Below, piece after piece: positions 22,950 through 34,139 of a DNA stretch of 64,000 nucleotides (positions within the stretch are counted from its first letter, which is position 1; every line of letters begins with the position of its first letter). Below the pieces are notes generated by a model. That model was not told the origin of the DNA. It saw only the letters and a list, made by a program, of their open reading frames with translations, and did not search any database. Origin of the DNA: Ectocarpus siliculosus (Eukaryota > Sar > Phaeophyceae > Ectocarpales > Ectocarpaceae); contig FN648136.1 in NCBI GenBank assembly GCA_000310025.1, positions 315,513-379,512 on the forward strand, read 5' to 3'. The position numbers were made by a program, and so were the translations under genes.

Positions 22950-23169
22950 GAGCCATATGCCCTCCGTTGACCCCTCGGGCAGCCTCCCCACCGTGTTAGG
23001 GGGGAGGCTGGGCGCCTAAGCCCCTATGGAGGGGCGTACAAGGGGAAGCCAAGAAGGAGAGTGTTATCATCATCAGACGTCAACAGAGGTCCCCAAGATG
23101 GGAAAACTAGGGGGTACCACTAACATCTACAACTACCATATCTGGGCCCCTCGCAGAGCTCGGTCCACA
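22950..23169 (-). repeat. Solo LTR-2 copy
   Basis: Contains the hairpin CCTCCCC...GGGGGGAGG, the ACCATATCTGGGCCCC block and an end at GGTCCACA, followed by CGCCCCCAAAGC as at 17795. No internal retroelement genes adjoin on the expected side. Confidence 0.5.
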
Positions 23170-23239
23170 ACGCCCCCAAAGCGCATCGCTACTTGCAGTA
23201 TGCGAAATTCATGGACATTTTTTTGCTTGATCCACCACC

Positions 23240-23975
23240 GACGCTACACTGCAGCTCTTCCGGCCGTTGCAACGCGTTTGTAGCAGTGGTTTCCCTGCTT
23301 TCGTCGCAGTGTCTCTTCAACCCCTTGAAGGGGCGGGAAGGGCAGCGGCGGCCTCAGTTCCTTTTTGTACCATGGTGTACAAATCAGTCCACCTGCTCTT
23401 CTTTCTGGTCGGTGTTTGTTTTTCCGCTCATCATCTCCAAAGTTTGCACTGGCGCAACGGCACTGCCACCGGCGCTACTACAGCTGTTGCTGCCGTTCCT
23501 GCACCACGAGTAGCAGCGGTTTTCTTACTTTCCTTGCAATATCTGTTGAGCCCCATAGACGGGCAGTGACGGGGGTGGTCGTTGCATATCCATTCGGGTG
23601 TAAAGTGAGTTAGGGTGAGATCGCTGCCTCTTCCGTGTGCGTGTGTGACGCATCGTTGAACTGACTTTTGGGCGATATTGCTTGACTCCACTACCGACGC
23701 TACACTGCAGCTCTTCTTGCCATTGTTGCGCCATGAGTAGGAGTGGTTTCCCTTCTTTCCTCGCAGAGTCTCTTTAACCCCTTGGAGGGGCGGGAAGCGC
23801 GGCGGCGGCTTCAGTTGCTGTAATGTTGTAAAATCAGACCCACCTGCTCTCGCTGATCTGGTGTATTTTTTTCCGCTCATCCGCTCATCTATCAAATTTT
23901 TGCCAGCGCGCAACGGCTCTACCTCCGGTGCTACTGCAGCTTTTGCGACTGTTCTGGTGGCATGAGTAGCGGTGA
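23240..23975. repeat. ~230-base tandem repeat array 1 (about four units)
   Basis: Units carry GCTACAC/TACTGCAGCT, a GTTGCG/TGCACCA block, a GTAGCAGTGGTTT block and, in two units, CTTGAAGGGGCGGGAAG or CTTGGAGGGGCGGGAAG. They start near 23250, 23470, 23695 and 23928. The same core recurs in array 2 at 26235-26900. Frames over it are not conserved between units. Confidence 0.65.
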
Positions 23976-24140
23976 CTGTTCTGTTCTATACGCAATGTCC
24001 CTGCGTCCCCACAGCGGGTGGGAACGGGGACGGCTACAGAAACCCATTTCGTCGTCAACTAAAAGAAACTAGACACACCACAGCCGATTGTGCAGTCTTT
24101 TCGCCTGCTGAACTGACGTCGCCGCCAAAAATGTGGGGAT

Positions 24141-24245
24141 TGATTGGCCACGAAATATAAATTTCAGACGAATGGGCTGTTCGAAAGAACATCCGCTGGA
24201 CAGAAATTTGGCCCAAAAACAGGGCCAGGCGCAGGGCTTACAGTT
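24141..24245. repeat. Dispersed ~105-base sequence, copy 1
   Basis: Similar to 27434-27555 in the same orientation: both have CGAAAGAA...TCCGC, a CAGAA...TTGGG/C block and an AAAACAGGG...CAGG...GCGC..GGCT block. A partial inverted match lies near 25040-25075. It may be the terminal repeat of an unidentified transposon. Confidence 0.5.
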
Positions 24246-24411
24246 GTTGAGAAAAGTAGTCACGGTAGGGTATACCCTGCGCCTTTTCGGACGCACCGTG
24301 GTGAAATTGGGCGCTGACCAATGATATGAGTGCATTTACTGCTGTTAATGACTGTGTACCGAGGTGTGTCACTTTTCGACCAGGATATATACCCTGTTGT
24401 GTCGTTTTCCC
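24238..24411. mobile_element. Orphan end of the fold-back MULE family
   Basis: Closely matches 1668-1831, the outer part of the right arm of the element at 325-1831, ending in the same GTCGTTTTCCC. The other arm is not found nearby, so this is a truncated copy or a solo end. Confidence 0.7.
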
Positions 24412-25384
24412 AAACTTAAAATATATATGTATCAACACCAGAAACAAAAACATCGCCCCCCCCGCTGAAAATACAAGAACGAACAGTGTTTCTTGTGCAC
24501 CGAAAATAACAACAATTTCAGAAACAAAGCCAAAACCCACCTCCCCATCACGACCGCACGATCATCTGGTCCAAACGATGATAAATAAGTCCTCCGCAAC
24601 AAAACATACTGAAACGAATAATTCAACTGCAAAACTACTACCAATCTAACAGAACAGAATATGTGCAACTCATGCGTATGGAATTTCAACCACACTAGAA
24701 ATTACATACAGAGACCTGCACAAAATCAAAACAACACCTGGCCAAATAGACCACCACAGCAAGCCCGTCAAACTGGTTGTTGTGCACCTCGGGCTAGATC
24801 TCCAGAATTCCGCCAACACGTCTTGGCCCCCGCCCGCTCTCGTCACCACCATATCCTCCGTTGACCCGGCGGCAAACGCATGCACCTCGGCCGTCGCCAC
24901 CCCAACATCTTGCCTCGGTCGAAAGGAGTGTCAAACCCCAGCACGGGCCCCCCTCTGCTCGACCTCAGCAGACACCGTTTGCCCTTGTCGAACGGACGCA
25001 GCAGTGCCCCAAACCATGCCATGTCTGTTCACTCGATCATCGTTGCTACTGTTAGCCCTGCGCCTGACCCCCCTTTTTTGTGTATACGCGTCGTCGGGCT
25101 GTTGGACGAAAGACCACAAAAGTAAAGTTTTTCCGCTTTTCAAGTCGCCGGCGCCAAATCTTGTATTGACTTGATATTAAAGAGCGAGAGGAGAACGCGA
25201 AATACTCGATGGCACAAACGAATTGGCTCTTGCGGCTCAGTACACCTGTGAACGGGACATATCTATGAACTTATCGGTCAGTTTTTCAATGGGCGGGTTC
25301 TAACCCATCAAACACTCTAAAAACAAGTGATTTTCGGCCCTTTTCGCCTGCTGCCACGAACGTGAGCAACTTAAACGCAGCAAG
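24412..25384. other. Intergenic, A-rich then mixed sequence
   Basis: Nothing convincing is seen. 24412-24660 is A-rich. The frames at 24660-25170 on both strands have arginine- and serine-rich composition without recognisable motifs. Confidence 0.35.
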
Positions 25385-25466
25385 GTGAGGCAAAAAGCCA
25401 TGCTAGAATTCACTGCGTCATCGTCGCGCAAAGCGAATCCCCAGATCGGGTACTCATCGGGTACTC

Positions 25467-26219
25467 ATGGGTACGTCTGGGAAGAAAAAATCGCCGGACT
25501 CGAGGAAAAAACGAAAGGAAAAGTTCTCGAGACAACAAGAGATATGTGTCGAAAAACATGGTATGACGATGGAGGCCAGCGCGTCGCTAGCCAGGTTCGA
25601 CGGGCTGGTGAGGAGGGCAGACGTCAAGGAGTTGGCACGGAGCCGCGACGCCGCAACGGCGAAAGCTGACGCCGCCCGCGTACAAAAGAACAAGGCGAAC
25701 GCGGCAAAGAGAAAGGCAGAGAGAGTAGCAGCAGAAGAAAAAGAAGCAGCCGTGGCGGAAACGCGGGAAGAAGCCGTGGCGGAAACGCAGAGAGGGGCCG
25801 TGGCGGGAACGCAGAGAGAGGACGCAGCAGCGCAAGAGGAAGGGGGGGTGCAGGGCGAGCTGGTAGGTGGCGGGTTGGTAGGCAGTCGTCTTAGGTTCGT
25901 AGGCGCGGGCGGAGGCAAAGCGAGCGCGGTGGTAGCCGGAGCACCTGGGATGACGTGCGAGAGTTTTTCGATTTTTTGTGCGTGTGTTTTTTTTGCTGCT
26001 ACTGCTGCTGCTGCTTTTTTCGGTGAAATGATTATTGCGCACACCTTCTTTTTGCCCACATGTGTTTCTCGTTTGGCAACAAACGTGCCTGGTGCTTACC
26101 CACCCCCTCCCTCTCGCCCAAGCAAGACATCCAAACCCCGACGAGGAAACAAAGTCGGGACAACGCCCCCGTCCTTCGGGCCCCTCCAGCACCCAACAAA
26201 AGCTGTGGCGCCAACATGA
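25467..26219 (+). CDS. Possible coiled-coil protein, unidentified
   Basis: The 250-codon frame starts with ATG. It has a strongly basic first 25 residues, then an alanine-, lysine- and glutamate-rich segment (about residues 55-120) typical of a coiled coil, including imperfect repeats of E-A-V-A-E-T. The C-terminal half is glycine- and proline-rich and less convincing, and contains a hydrophobic run around residue 165-190. It may be a real gene fragment, or the repeated GCGGAAACGCA units may create the frame by chance. No function is assigned. Confidence 0.3.
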   Translation: MGTSGKKKSPDSRKKRKEKFSRQQEICVEKHGMTMEASASLARFDGLVRRADVKELARSRDAATAKADAARVQKNKANAAKRKAERVAAEEKEAAVAETREEAVAETQRGAVAGTQREDAAAQEEGGVQGELVGGGLVGSRLRFVGAGGGKASAVVAGAPGMTCESFSIFCACVFFAATAAAAFFGEMIIAHTFFLPTCVSRLATNVPGAYPPPPSRPSKTSKPRRGNKVGTTPPSFGPLQHPTKAVAPT

Positions 26220-26900
26220 CGGCCACGGCACAAAGGCTGTACCGCCGGCGCTACTACAGCTCTTTCTGTCGTTGCTGCGCCATCAGTAGCTCTTCGGCCT
26301 CAGGCAGGCGAGGAAAGGTTGCAAGCTTGGGCAGTTCTTTTTTGATGTTGTGTTGTGTCAATCAACACATTTTTTTCGTGTTGAATAAAAAAATATGCCT
26401 GCCATCATCCATCAACTTCGACGTTTCTTTCGTCATCGCCTGCATTTGTGTCACGGCGCAAAGGCTGTACCGCCGGCGGTACTGCAGCTCTTTCTATCGT
26501 TACTGCGCCATCAGTAGCTCTGGGTTGTACACGTGCTGCGCATTACCTCTTCGACCACGTGCAGGGAAAGAAAGGTTTTGAGCGCGGGCAGTTCCTTTTT
26601 GATGTTTTGTTGCTGCAAAAAAGATGTTTTTCGTGGTGATTCAAAAAAATATGGCTGCCTTCATCCATCTATTTCGGATCTCTTTTCGGCGTCGCCGACA
26701 TGCACCACGGCGCACAGGCTGTACCGCCGGCGCTACAGCAGCTCCTTCTATCGTTGCTGCGCCATCAGTAGCTCTGGCTTGTACACGTGCTGCGCAATAC
26801 CTCTTCGACCACAATCAAGGGAGGAAAGGTCGCGAGCGTGGGCAGTGCAGTGCCTCTTGGGTGCAGGTGTATTTGTTTTAAACGACCTTTTCTTTTCGTG
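26220..26900. repeat. ~240-base tandem repeat array 2 (three units)
   Basis: Units start near 26235, 26461 and 26715, each with GGCTGTACCGCCGGCG, a TACTACAGCTCTTTCT-type block and TGCGCCATCAGTAGCTCT. Units 2 and 3 also share the TTGTACACGTGCTGCGCA block. The core matches array 1 at 23240-23975, 2.3 kb away. Confidence 0.7.
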
Positions 26901-27554
26901 TTGATTCAAAATTCATCTGCCTTCATCCATCGCGGATTCTTTATCACAACTCATCGTCATCCTCCCCGCTCAGCTCGTCGGACAGACCACTCTCAGACTA
27001 CGACTCCGACATAACATCGTGGATCACGCTCCTAACCTGCCACTAGGGGCCAAACTTAGCTTTGTCATTTGCAGCCTTTCAAGAACTGGGTTACATCGTG
27101 CGAGCGTTTTCAGGCAGCCGAGGCGGATAGCGAAAAGGGGTGAAAGGTCGCCACTCTCCTCCAACTCCAAAATGAGTTCGGGAAAAGTGGGAAGCGTAGG
27201 CGCGTTCTGCGCATCTTCGGCGCCATCGGCCATGATTTGTGGCGCAGGTCAGCAGTGGGGTGGTCGCAGGTCTAGTTTGATCACGAGGGAGCACCACGCA
27301 TCAACCACACCGCCGTGTGTTGTCCGTGTATGTGTTGTTGTTCGCGTGCATCCACGCCGCTAAAACAAAATAAAAAAATACAAGCCATCGCAGCACATGT
27401 TCAGTCTGTTCGCCCTGGAAATGGACGCCGCTGTCAAAATTGGTCGGCTTTGATTGGCTTGGCAACGACAAAAATAGAAAAAAGTCTATTCGAAAGAATC
27501 TCCGCGTGACAGAATTTGGGCTCAAAAACAGGGTCAGGCGCGGGGCTAACTGTT

Positions 27555-27602
<48 letters not shown>

Positions 27603-28686
27603 ACTGCTACTGCTGGATCCAACCACCTGGTCAACGTCCCCGGTATCGCAGACGTCGCGCACCCCTGCAAACAAGGTACTGATTTAGAAAGGGTGCGTGT
27701 ACGCACCCCGCTCGCCACAGCCGCTGTTATGCCAGCCCTCACCAACCTCACCACCTCACCGGCGCACCGACCGCCATAATTGATTTCGTCGTCGATGTCG
27801 GCGACCACTGCTGCTCCGTTGCAACTGTTCTCGCTCTCGTTGCCGCTGTCGGTGCTGCTCGCAATCATGGTTTCCACCTCGTCACATCAAGTACCGCAAA
27901 ACTTCCGATCCCCCAAGACATGAGATCCGTCCGTCTTTCAAGACCAAACCTCATTTGTCTTCTCGGCCTCTTCCTCCCGCCGGATGTGCAGCAGTCGCTC
28001 GCACCCGGAAGGCGATATCATCATAACTTCCGACTACTGGGACTGCTGTGTGGGTGGTTTTGTCGACTCCACCACTGCTGGGGACGCCTCCGCCACCGCC
28101 TCTTCCTCTGCGAACTACTCAATCTCGGCCAAGGAAGCCCTCGCAAAATCTCTCGCTTTTGACCACTTCGCCGCTGTCGCCGTTGATACATCCCCCGATG
28201 CGAACGCTCCATCCTCAATATGTCCCCCGAAGGGAAAAGTTTAAGTTCGGTGCTGATGGGCGTGAAATATCGTTTCCACACGGGTGTGCCACTCCATGCA
28301 GAACATCACCACCACGAAACCACTGCTGTTACAGATGCGGGTGTTGCTGGCGAGGAGGACCACCCCGGTGTTGCTGCTTCTGCTGCTTCTGCTGCTACTT
28401 CTGCTGGGTGTTTCGGTAGCTCCGATCGTAATCCCCAATATACTGGACTCAGTCGTCCTTTCGAACATACCGTACACAGCCTGCAGGCAAATTCCGGCAG
28501 AAGTGACCACTTTCGCTCCAAGTACATGAAGCCGGCCATGCCTCGCGAAACTGTACGATCACTTAATTTTTCTTGTACATCTCTCTATGAGACTTTGTCG
28601 GACTACTGGTCTTCACGGTTCTGCCTGCGTGTATGGCAACCGCTAACTCTCCAGTGGGAGATCTTCTGTTTGTCACACCAGCGTTC
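26901..28686. other. Intergenic with (CTG)n microsatellite and dispersed repeat
   Basis: 27434-27555 is a copy of the dispersed sequence at 24141. 27553-27612 is a (TTG)/(CTG) trinucleotide tract, and shorter CTG tracts lie near 28375-28405. The minus-strand 148-codon frame over 27434-27877 is open largely because of this tract. No gene is supported. Confidence 0.4.
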
Positions 28687-28885
28687 ATAGACAAGCCTGA
28701 AGTCAGGCAGGGCCCAGGACGAGCGTCCTCCCCCCGTGGCCTCGGGGGGCTGGTCGGTTCACCTCCTTCGTGATGGTAAACAGAGTGTATTATTATCATC
28801 AGACGTCAAAAGAGGCCCCGCTGATGGGACAACAAGGGTACCATTAACATCTCCAACTACCATATCTGGGCCCCTATTCCGGTGT
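28687..28885 (-). repeat. Hybrid LTR fragment
   Basis: The first half matches the start of LTR type 1 (AGACAAGCCTGAAGTCAGGC plus the CCTCCCCCC...GGGGGG hairpin). The second half matches LTR-2 (CATCAGACGTCAA and ACCATATCTGGGCCCC). It shows that the two LTR types are variants or recombinants of one family. It is truncated at the right end. Confidence 0.55.
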
Positions 28886-30005
28886 TGGAACACCTATGCG
28901 ACCCACCCACCTAATAAAATACCACTACAGTTCATAGTTCATCACTTCAAAGCTAAAGGTAGAACGACCTGAATCAGCCGTCCCAGACAACAACGTACAA
29001 CCTCACTTAGATGTCTTCGGCCGCGCACACTGGTAGCTTGGGGGGAAATCATGCCAAAGAACGGTCAAGGCCAGTTTGTACCCGCCACAATGAGCGATTA
29101 AACAATTATCCCGACCCAATCTGATAATCGATACAAGGCTTCCTTCCTATGCAAACGGAAGTAAGTAGATTTGCGAATCGCCAAGGGCGGACAAGCCAAT
29201 ACCGCTCAAGTACAACACGTGCGCAACTCGCTAAGGAGATAGCACCAACACCTCAGTATCTCAACACCTCAGTACCACTGAGGAATGAATAAGCGAGACA
29301 AACCTATATTGGCCTTCCTGCAGCCGTTCCAAATTGCAGACCCCTTGCTGTTGTGTTGCATGTTCGGATTGTTTGTCCCATGAACACCACGGATGACGCA
29401 TGCCAAACCTCAAAAATGTGTTTGGTTTGATGCGGCATACTCAAAAGAAATACATCTTGGCTAGAGTAGTGCTTGCCTATGTCGTATCTCTTAAAATTTT
29501 TGGCACGATACGGTGTACCCATTTAGTTAGTTACTCACACACGTTCGGAGTGCTGCTACAGTACTTGGTCTTGGCATGCCTACTGTGCATAGAACGGAGA
29601 ACCATATGCCCTCAGCAGACCCACCAGGGCGGCCTCCCCTGGGTGAGAAGGGGGAGGCCAGGCCACCAAAGGAACGGCAAGAGCAAGAAGTGTGTAATTT
29701 TTTCCGAAGTCCACAGAGTCCCCCCTCAATGGAACAAAGACCGGCGTATCATACACAGTTGCAGGTCAACAGCATTAAAAATTCCCAAAAAATCAGGCCT
29801 GACAACCGATATCTTCGTATTTTGTATTTTCCTGTAGTCTGCGCAGATTTTTCAAAGAAAGCCAACATACTGAATAGTATAGCATCAGCTAAGTTGGGGT
29901 TGGGGTTGGGGTTAGCTAGGGATACGCTCTACGTGATCCCTTCCTGGTCTTGTTTGAATATGCCACCCGTATTTCCTTTAGCCAAAGGTTCGGATTGGAG
30001 CGCAG
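28886..30005. other. Intergenic with LTR-2 debris and telomere-like motif
   Basis: 29590-29680 has the CCATATGCCCTC and hairpin part of LTR-2 (plus-strand copy). 29893-29918 has three GGGGTT-type units followed by TTAGCTAGGG, weakly telomere-like. No gene is recognised. Confidence 0.35.
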
Positions 30006-30800
30006 TGTGGGCGCAGCGCACCTGGGTAGTAGTGAATTGGGTCACGGCCGAGTCGAAGGAGGTTTTTCAGCCTACTTTCACGCAGGAAGAGTTCGAGTTG
30101 GAGGCGATCGTGGATATGTCGGTGGCGAAAGGAGGCCCTGGGTTTGATTCAGATATCCAAAGGGCGGCTTCTCACCATGAACTACTGCTACCCAGGTGCG
30201 CCGCGTCCACAGACGCTACAAATGACCACAACACGTTAGTGACGCGCGACAAGACTAAATTGACTAAAGCTGCACGCTCGCAAAAGAAGAAACTTACGCG
30301 AATCATGGACGCGACCAACACACCGCAAACAACTTGAACCGAGCATGTTCGCCACAAGCAGGGAAAACGACGAAAAAAACAACAAACCCCGAAGCAACGC
30401 TAAAAACCTCGAAAGACAAACACACATGATGCCATGATCCGCACGATCGTCAAAGAAGCCAATGTCACCAAAATCAAAGCGTACTCAACACGCGAAGAAA
30501 TACCACCATTCCAATGTATACCATCGTTACGATGTCACACGGCGGCCTCCACCCAGTTCAACTACATGCAACCATCAGACCAGCCAAGGCACCCCCAACA
30601 TGAAGCAACACGATGGACAGTGACCTATGTACCAATACGAGCAAGATTCAGGCATGCCATAACCAAATCACTGCTCGGCATGCTGAAAAAATGCTTTACG
30701 AAGTGGTCAGGGAAGAAATGCTGTCAATACTCGACAACATAGCCCTCACTCGACAAACACAAATGAAGGACAACTACGAAAAATGTCACCAAAGACATGG
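30006..30800. mobile_element. Scrambled Ty3/gypsy remnants
   Basis: 30006-30043 is the start of an LTR (plus). 30044-30150 encodes the integrase C-terminal segment (F-T-Q-E-E-F-E-L-E-A-I-V-D-M) on the plus strand. 30150-30213 is an LTR end in minus orientation, and 30214-30800 is the 3' untranslated region homologous to 11420-12240. The order cannot come from a single simple insertion. Confidence 0.6.
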
Positions 30801-31859
30801 GTTAGGCGTCCTGACAGATCATTGATTGATCCTTTGCAAATGCTGGTGTTGTGGCATGCCATGGAGTTGCCACCCTGTATCCCTCCACGCCAGGTGTTGG
30901 CAAGCCCACAGGTAGGTGTGTCTATATTATTCGCATCGACTGCGCTACCAGGTGACCAATGAAAAGACGTTATAGTGCCAGCGGGAAATACCAAGGTCCC
31001 CGGAACGGCGACAATTCGAAAATGCACACTGCTCTAAATGCGAATGTCACCATGAATCTCTCCCCATATCCTTTGATAAAGACACACATCAATAGCTCCA
31101 GGTACATGCTCTGACCCGAATCTAGAAAGCCACCAAAGCAAGACACGGACAGCGAAAAGGGGCACTTCAAGCCGAACCAGGCCAGGATATCGTGGTATGC
31201 TGCATATACTCCAAATTCGAAAATCGTACACTCCCAAGATCCAGCAGTCATCGTATCAGCAGCTATAACTATACAGCAGCAACAGTATAGACGAGTCCAA
31301 CATACAGTAGTAACACATACATTATCATCATAGCCCCACACATACCCTCGCCCGAAGCTAGAGAGCAACTGATGCAAAGGTAGGTGTGTGCTGGTGTGCC
31401 TGCGTGCTTGTGAGAATTGTGGGAAAATCACAGGAGCTGTAGTGAGCCGGCAGGGCTCACATTAGATTGGGGAGGGGGCCGAGAAGTACAGAAGTACAAA
31501 AACCAGCTATGGGTCTACAAGCGCTCTGATCATTTTCTCTGATCATTTGAAGATACTGAAAAAAGAGTAGTTTAGGCGGCTTGACGACTGATCGTTTCGA
31601 GGTCTACAAGCCTAACCTGCCCTACCGGACGCACCGCGACCACGCATCAACCGTTCTATGACACTGTCTGTGCCCACCGTCCTGTCGCGGGCTTCCCTCA
31701 TAGCCAATCCGTGGAACTAGCTGTTGCGCCTACAGAAGTACACTCGTCTCTTTCTGGTTCACTGTCTCTCTCTCCCGCACTCTCTCTTCCCTTCATTTTT
31801 TTTGGCAAAAAAAAAAAAGAGCTAGACCCAAAGGGGTAAATAGGCAAACAAGACAGCCC
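30801..31859. other. Intergenic, no recognised gene
   Basis: Minus-strand frames of 93 and 153 codons at 30746-31431 show no family motif. A run of As interrupts the sequence near 31809-31820. Confidence 0.35.
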
Positions 31860-33680
31860 TCACTCAACTCAGACAGATAAATCACAAGCCAATGCCATTG
31901 TTGCTTCACCGAGCCCGAACCCTTTTCGGCAGACCCAGCCGCCGCAGCTCGGATTTGACAAACTGTGGCGCGGCATCTCACACCTTGGACAACTCTTCTC
32001 AGGTGTTCTCTTCCTTGTCGAAACTGACATACCGCCACCGAGATGTCAACGATCGCCTTCATCTCGAACTCCCCCTACATGAAAGCGTGACGAAAAACTT
32101 CCTTCAACTCTGCCGTGATTTTGAGAGCGGCATCGGCGTAGAACCGCAAGCACGTACACATGCTGTCTCGCGGTGGTGACAATCCTCCACGGCCCCGTCC
32201 AGGTCGTGAGAACTTTCGGTGTCGACCCACGCCGGCAAACGCGTGCAACCAACACATAGTCCCCCACCACGAACTCAGGTAGACTCCCAACACGTGCAGA
32301 CGCTCGGTGCTTGCTTACTCCAACACGCATGCACCTTGTCGAGAACTTCCTTGTGCAGTTGACATTGGGCCTCGACGACACATTAGATCTTCAGCCCCAA
32401 ATCCTCCTCGTCCAGGACGTCCACCTTCCAATTCATCATCTGTGGACGACGCCAAAGTTCAAAACGCGGTGCGAGGCACTCTACAAAACATAACGTGGTA
32501 CGGCGTCGAACCGTATCGCTCACCCAGAGCGATGTTCAAGGCCCGCTGCACAGCTGGCACCAGATCAACGTAATCACGAGTACTCCTCCTCTCTTCCTGA
32601 ATCATGGCCCTGGGCGTACGAACCAGCTCACGCATCAAGCGCTCGCACGTACCGTAAGACCAGGGAGAGTTGGCGATCAACATGTCCGGTCAACATCGAG
32701 TACAGTCTCAATCACCCAAAATCGTACTCGTCAGGAGATGCTGCGCAGTCAGGCGGGCTGTGCATACCCCTGTGGGCTCCAGGCAAACCCAGCTTGACAT
32801 GTCGTCCATCATGACCAAAATATACTTGAACCCTTCCTCCTCGTCCAAGCCATCTTTCCCCGGCGGGCCACTCGCTCCGACGTAGAGATAGTCAAAATGA
32901 ATAACTTCGCCAGGACGTGTGCATTGGACGTTCTCCCCAAGCGTGCGAGGCACCTTTTCTCCCGCCATGGAGTCCATACAATGCAGGCACTGCGTGACGA
33001 AGCGGTAACGTGCTCTTCCATCCGAACCCAACAACACTATGTGGACGCAGCGCACCTGAATAGTAGTAGTTCATGGTTTGAAGCTGCCCTTTGAATATCT
33101 GCACGTCTAAGATATGGTACATTAGGGCTTCTATCCGTCTGGCTGGCGTGTCGACAGGAGAGAGATATATAGACGGAGAGAAGAGAAAGAGAGAGACTCG
33201 ATTGAACTCATACACTCTGTTTACTATCACCAAGGAGGTGTATCGACCAGCCCCGAGCCCATGGGGGGAAGATTCTCGTCCTAGGTCCCACCTTATTTCT
33301 GGCGTCTATATAAGTCCTCGAACAACCGCTGCAAGGTGGGGACGGCGTCACGATGCCCATCTTCTTTCATGTGTGCACAAACCATCAGTCGCACCTGCAA
33401 AGCACCCCCTTGATCTGGAATTCAAAGCAGGTCACCTCTGCTCATGTCCATGCGCAACAACCCCAAGCAGAGTGGCCGTCCCCACCGTTGTCGAGATTGA
33501 CGTGGGAGGTCCGGCAAGCGCGCCGAGGTTTCTCCGCGCCCCTTGTTGAGCATCACTCACGGTTTGCTTGGACGGCATGGTGGCATCATGTTCACTGGGG
33601 ACGTATACCGAGTCCGGCCTGCCCCCCGCGTCCCTGGGGTAGGCCGAGGCTCCGCAAGTGGATCTAGACCTCGAAAGACC
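31860..33680 (-). pseudogene. Ty3/gypsy integrase, decayed copy E
   Basis: Reading on the minus strand from 33680, the segments are the zinc-binding region, the core (LVMMDDMSSWVCLEPTG near 32830 and the GTCER acidic segment near 32650) and the C-terminal region near 32220. Multiple frameshifts and stops are present. An LTR interrupts it at 33040-33310. It is more diverged from copy B than copy A is. Confidence 0.7.
33040..33310 (+). repeat. Solo LTR inserted into integrase copy E
   Basis: Runs from TGTGGACGCAGCGC to GGCGTCTATA in the same orientation as the LTR at 10750-11021, with the GAGAGAGA tract. The integrase sequence of copy E resumes on both sides, as shown by comparison with 13191-13240 of copy B. 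It is therefore an insertion reduced to a solo LTR by recombination. The flanking duplication is too diverged to define. Confidence 0.65.
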
Positions 33681-34139
33681 ACCCAGCAAAGACGAATATA
33701 CGGTCCCTAGGACTGTTGAGAGGGGGATCCTGAGTTTGGCGGTTGGGAGGTACTGCTGTCGTGAGATCGGGGTAGCTCGTGAACCGCCAGCTTTGGTAGC
33801 TGCAAAATGAGACTGGATCCCAACGCCCCGGCTTGGACACCGGGGCTATGCAGCAGCAGAGAGCACGGTGAGGGTGGCGGAGTGACCGCACGCCGTGGGG
33901 GTATGTCCCAGAGAGAGGAAAGGAGAGAGTCCAGAGATGGAGGGCCACACCGCTCCAGGACAAAAAAGACAACTCTACGGGAAACAAGGCAAGAACCGGG
34001 GTAGTTATCACGTTAGCCCGAGGGTTCGCAAAAAAATAGCAAAAAAACAAAAAAAGAGGGGGAGATGGAGGAAAAGGAGGGGTCGGGCGGCGCGTAGGCT
34101 AGCTACGATAGCAGCGGGCGCCGCGCGAAAGAGACAGCA

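Noticed and set aside
27434-27877. 148-codon minus-strand frame with polyalanine
   Set aside because: The frame is kept open mainly by the (CTG)n tract and overlaps the dispersed repeat at 27434-27555.
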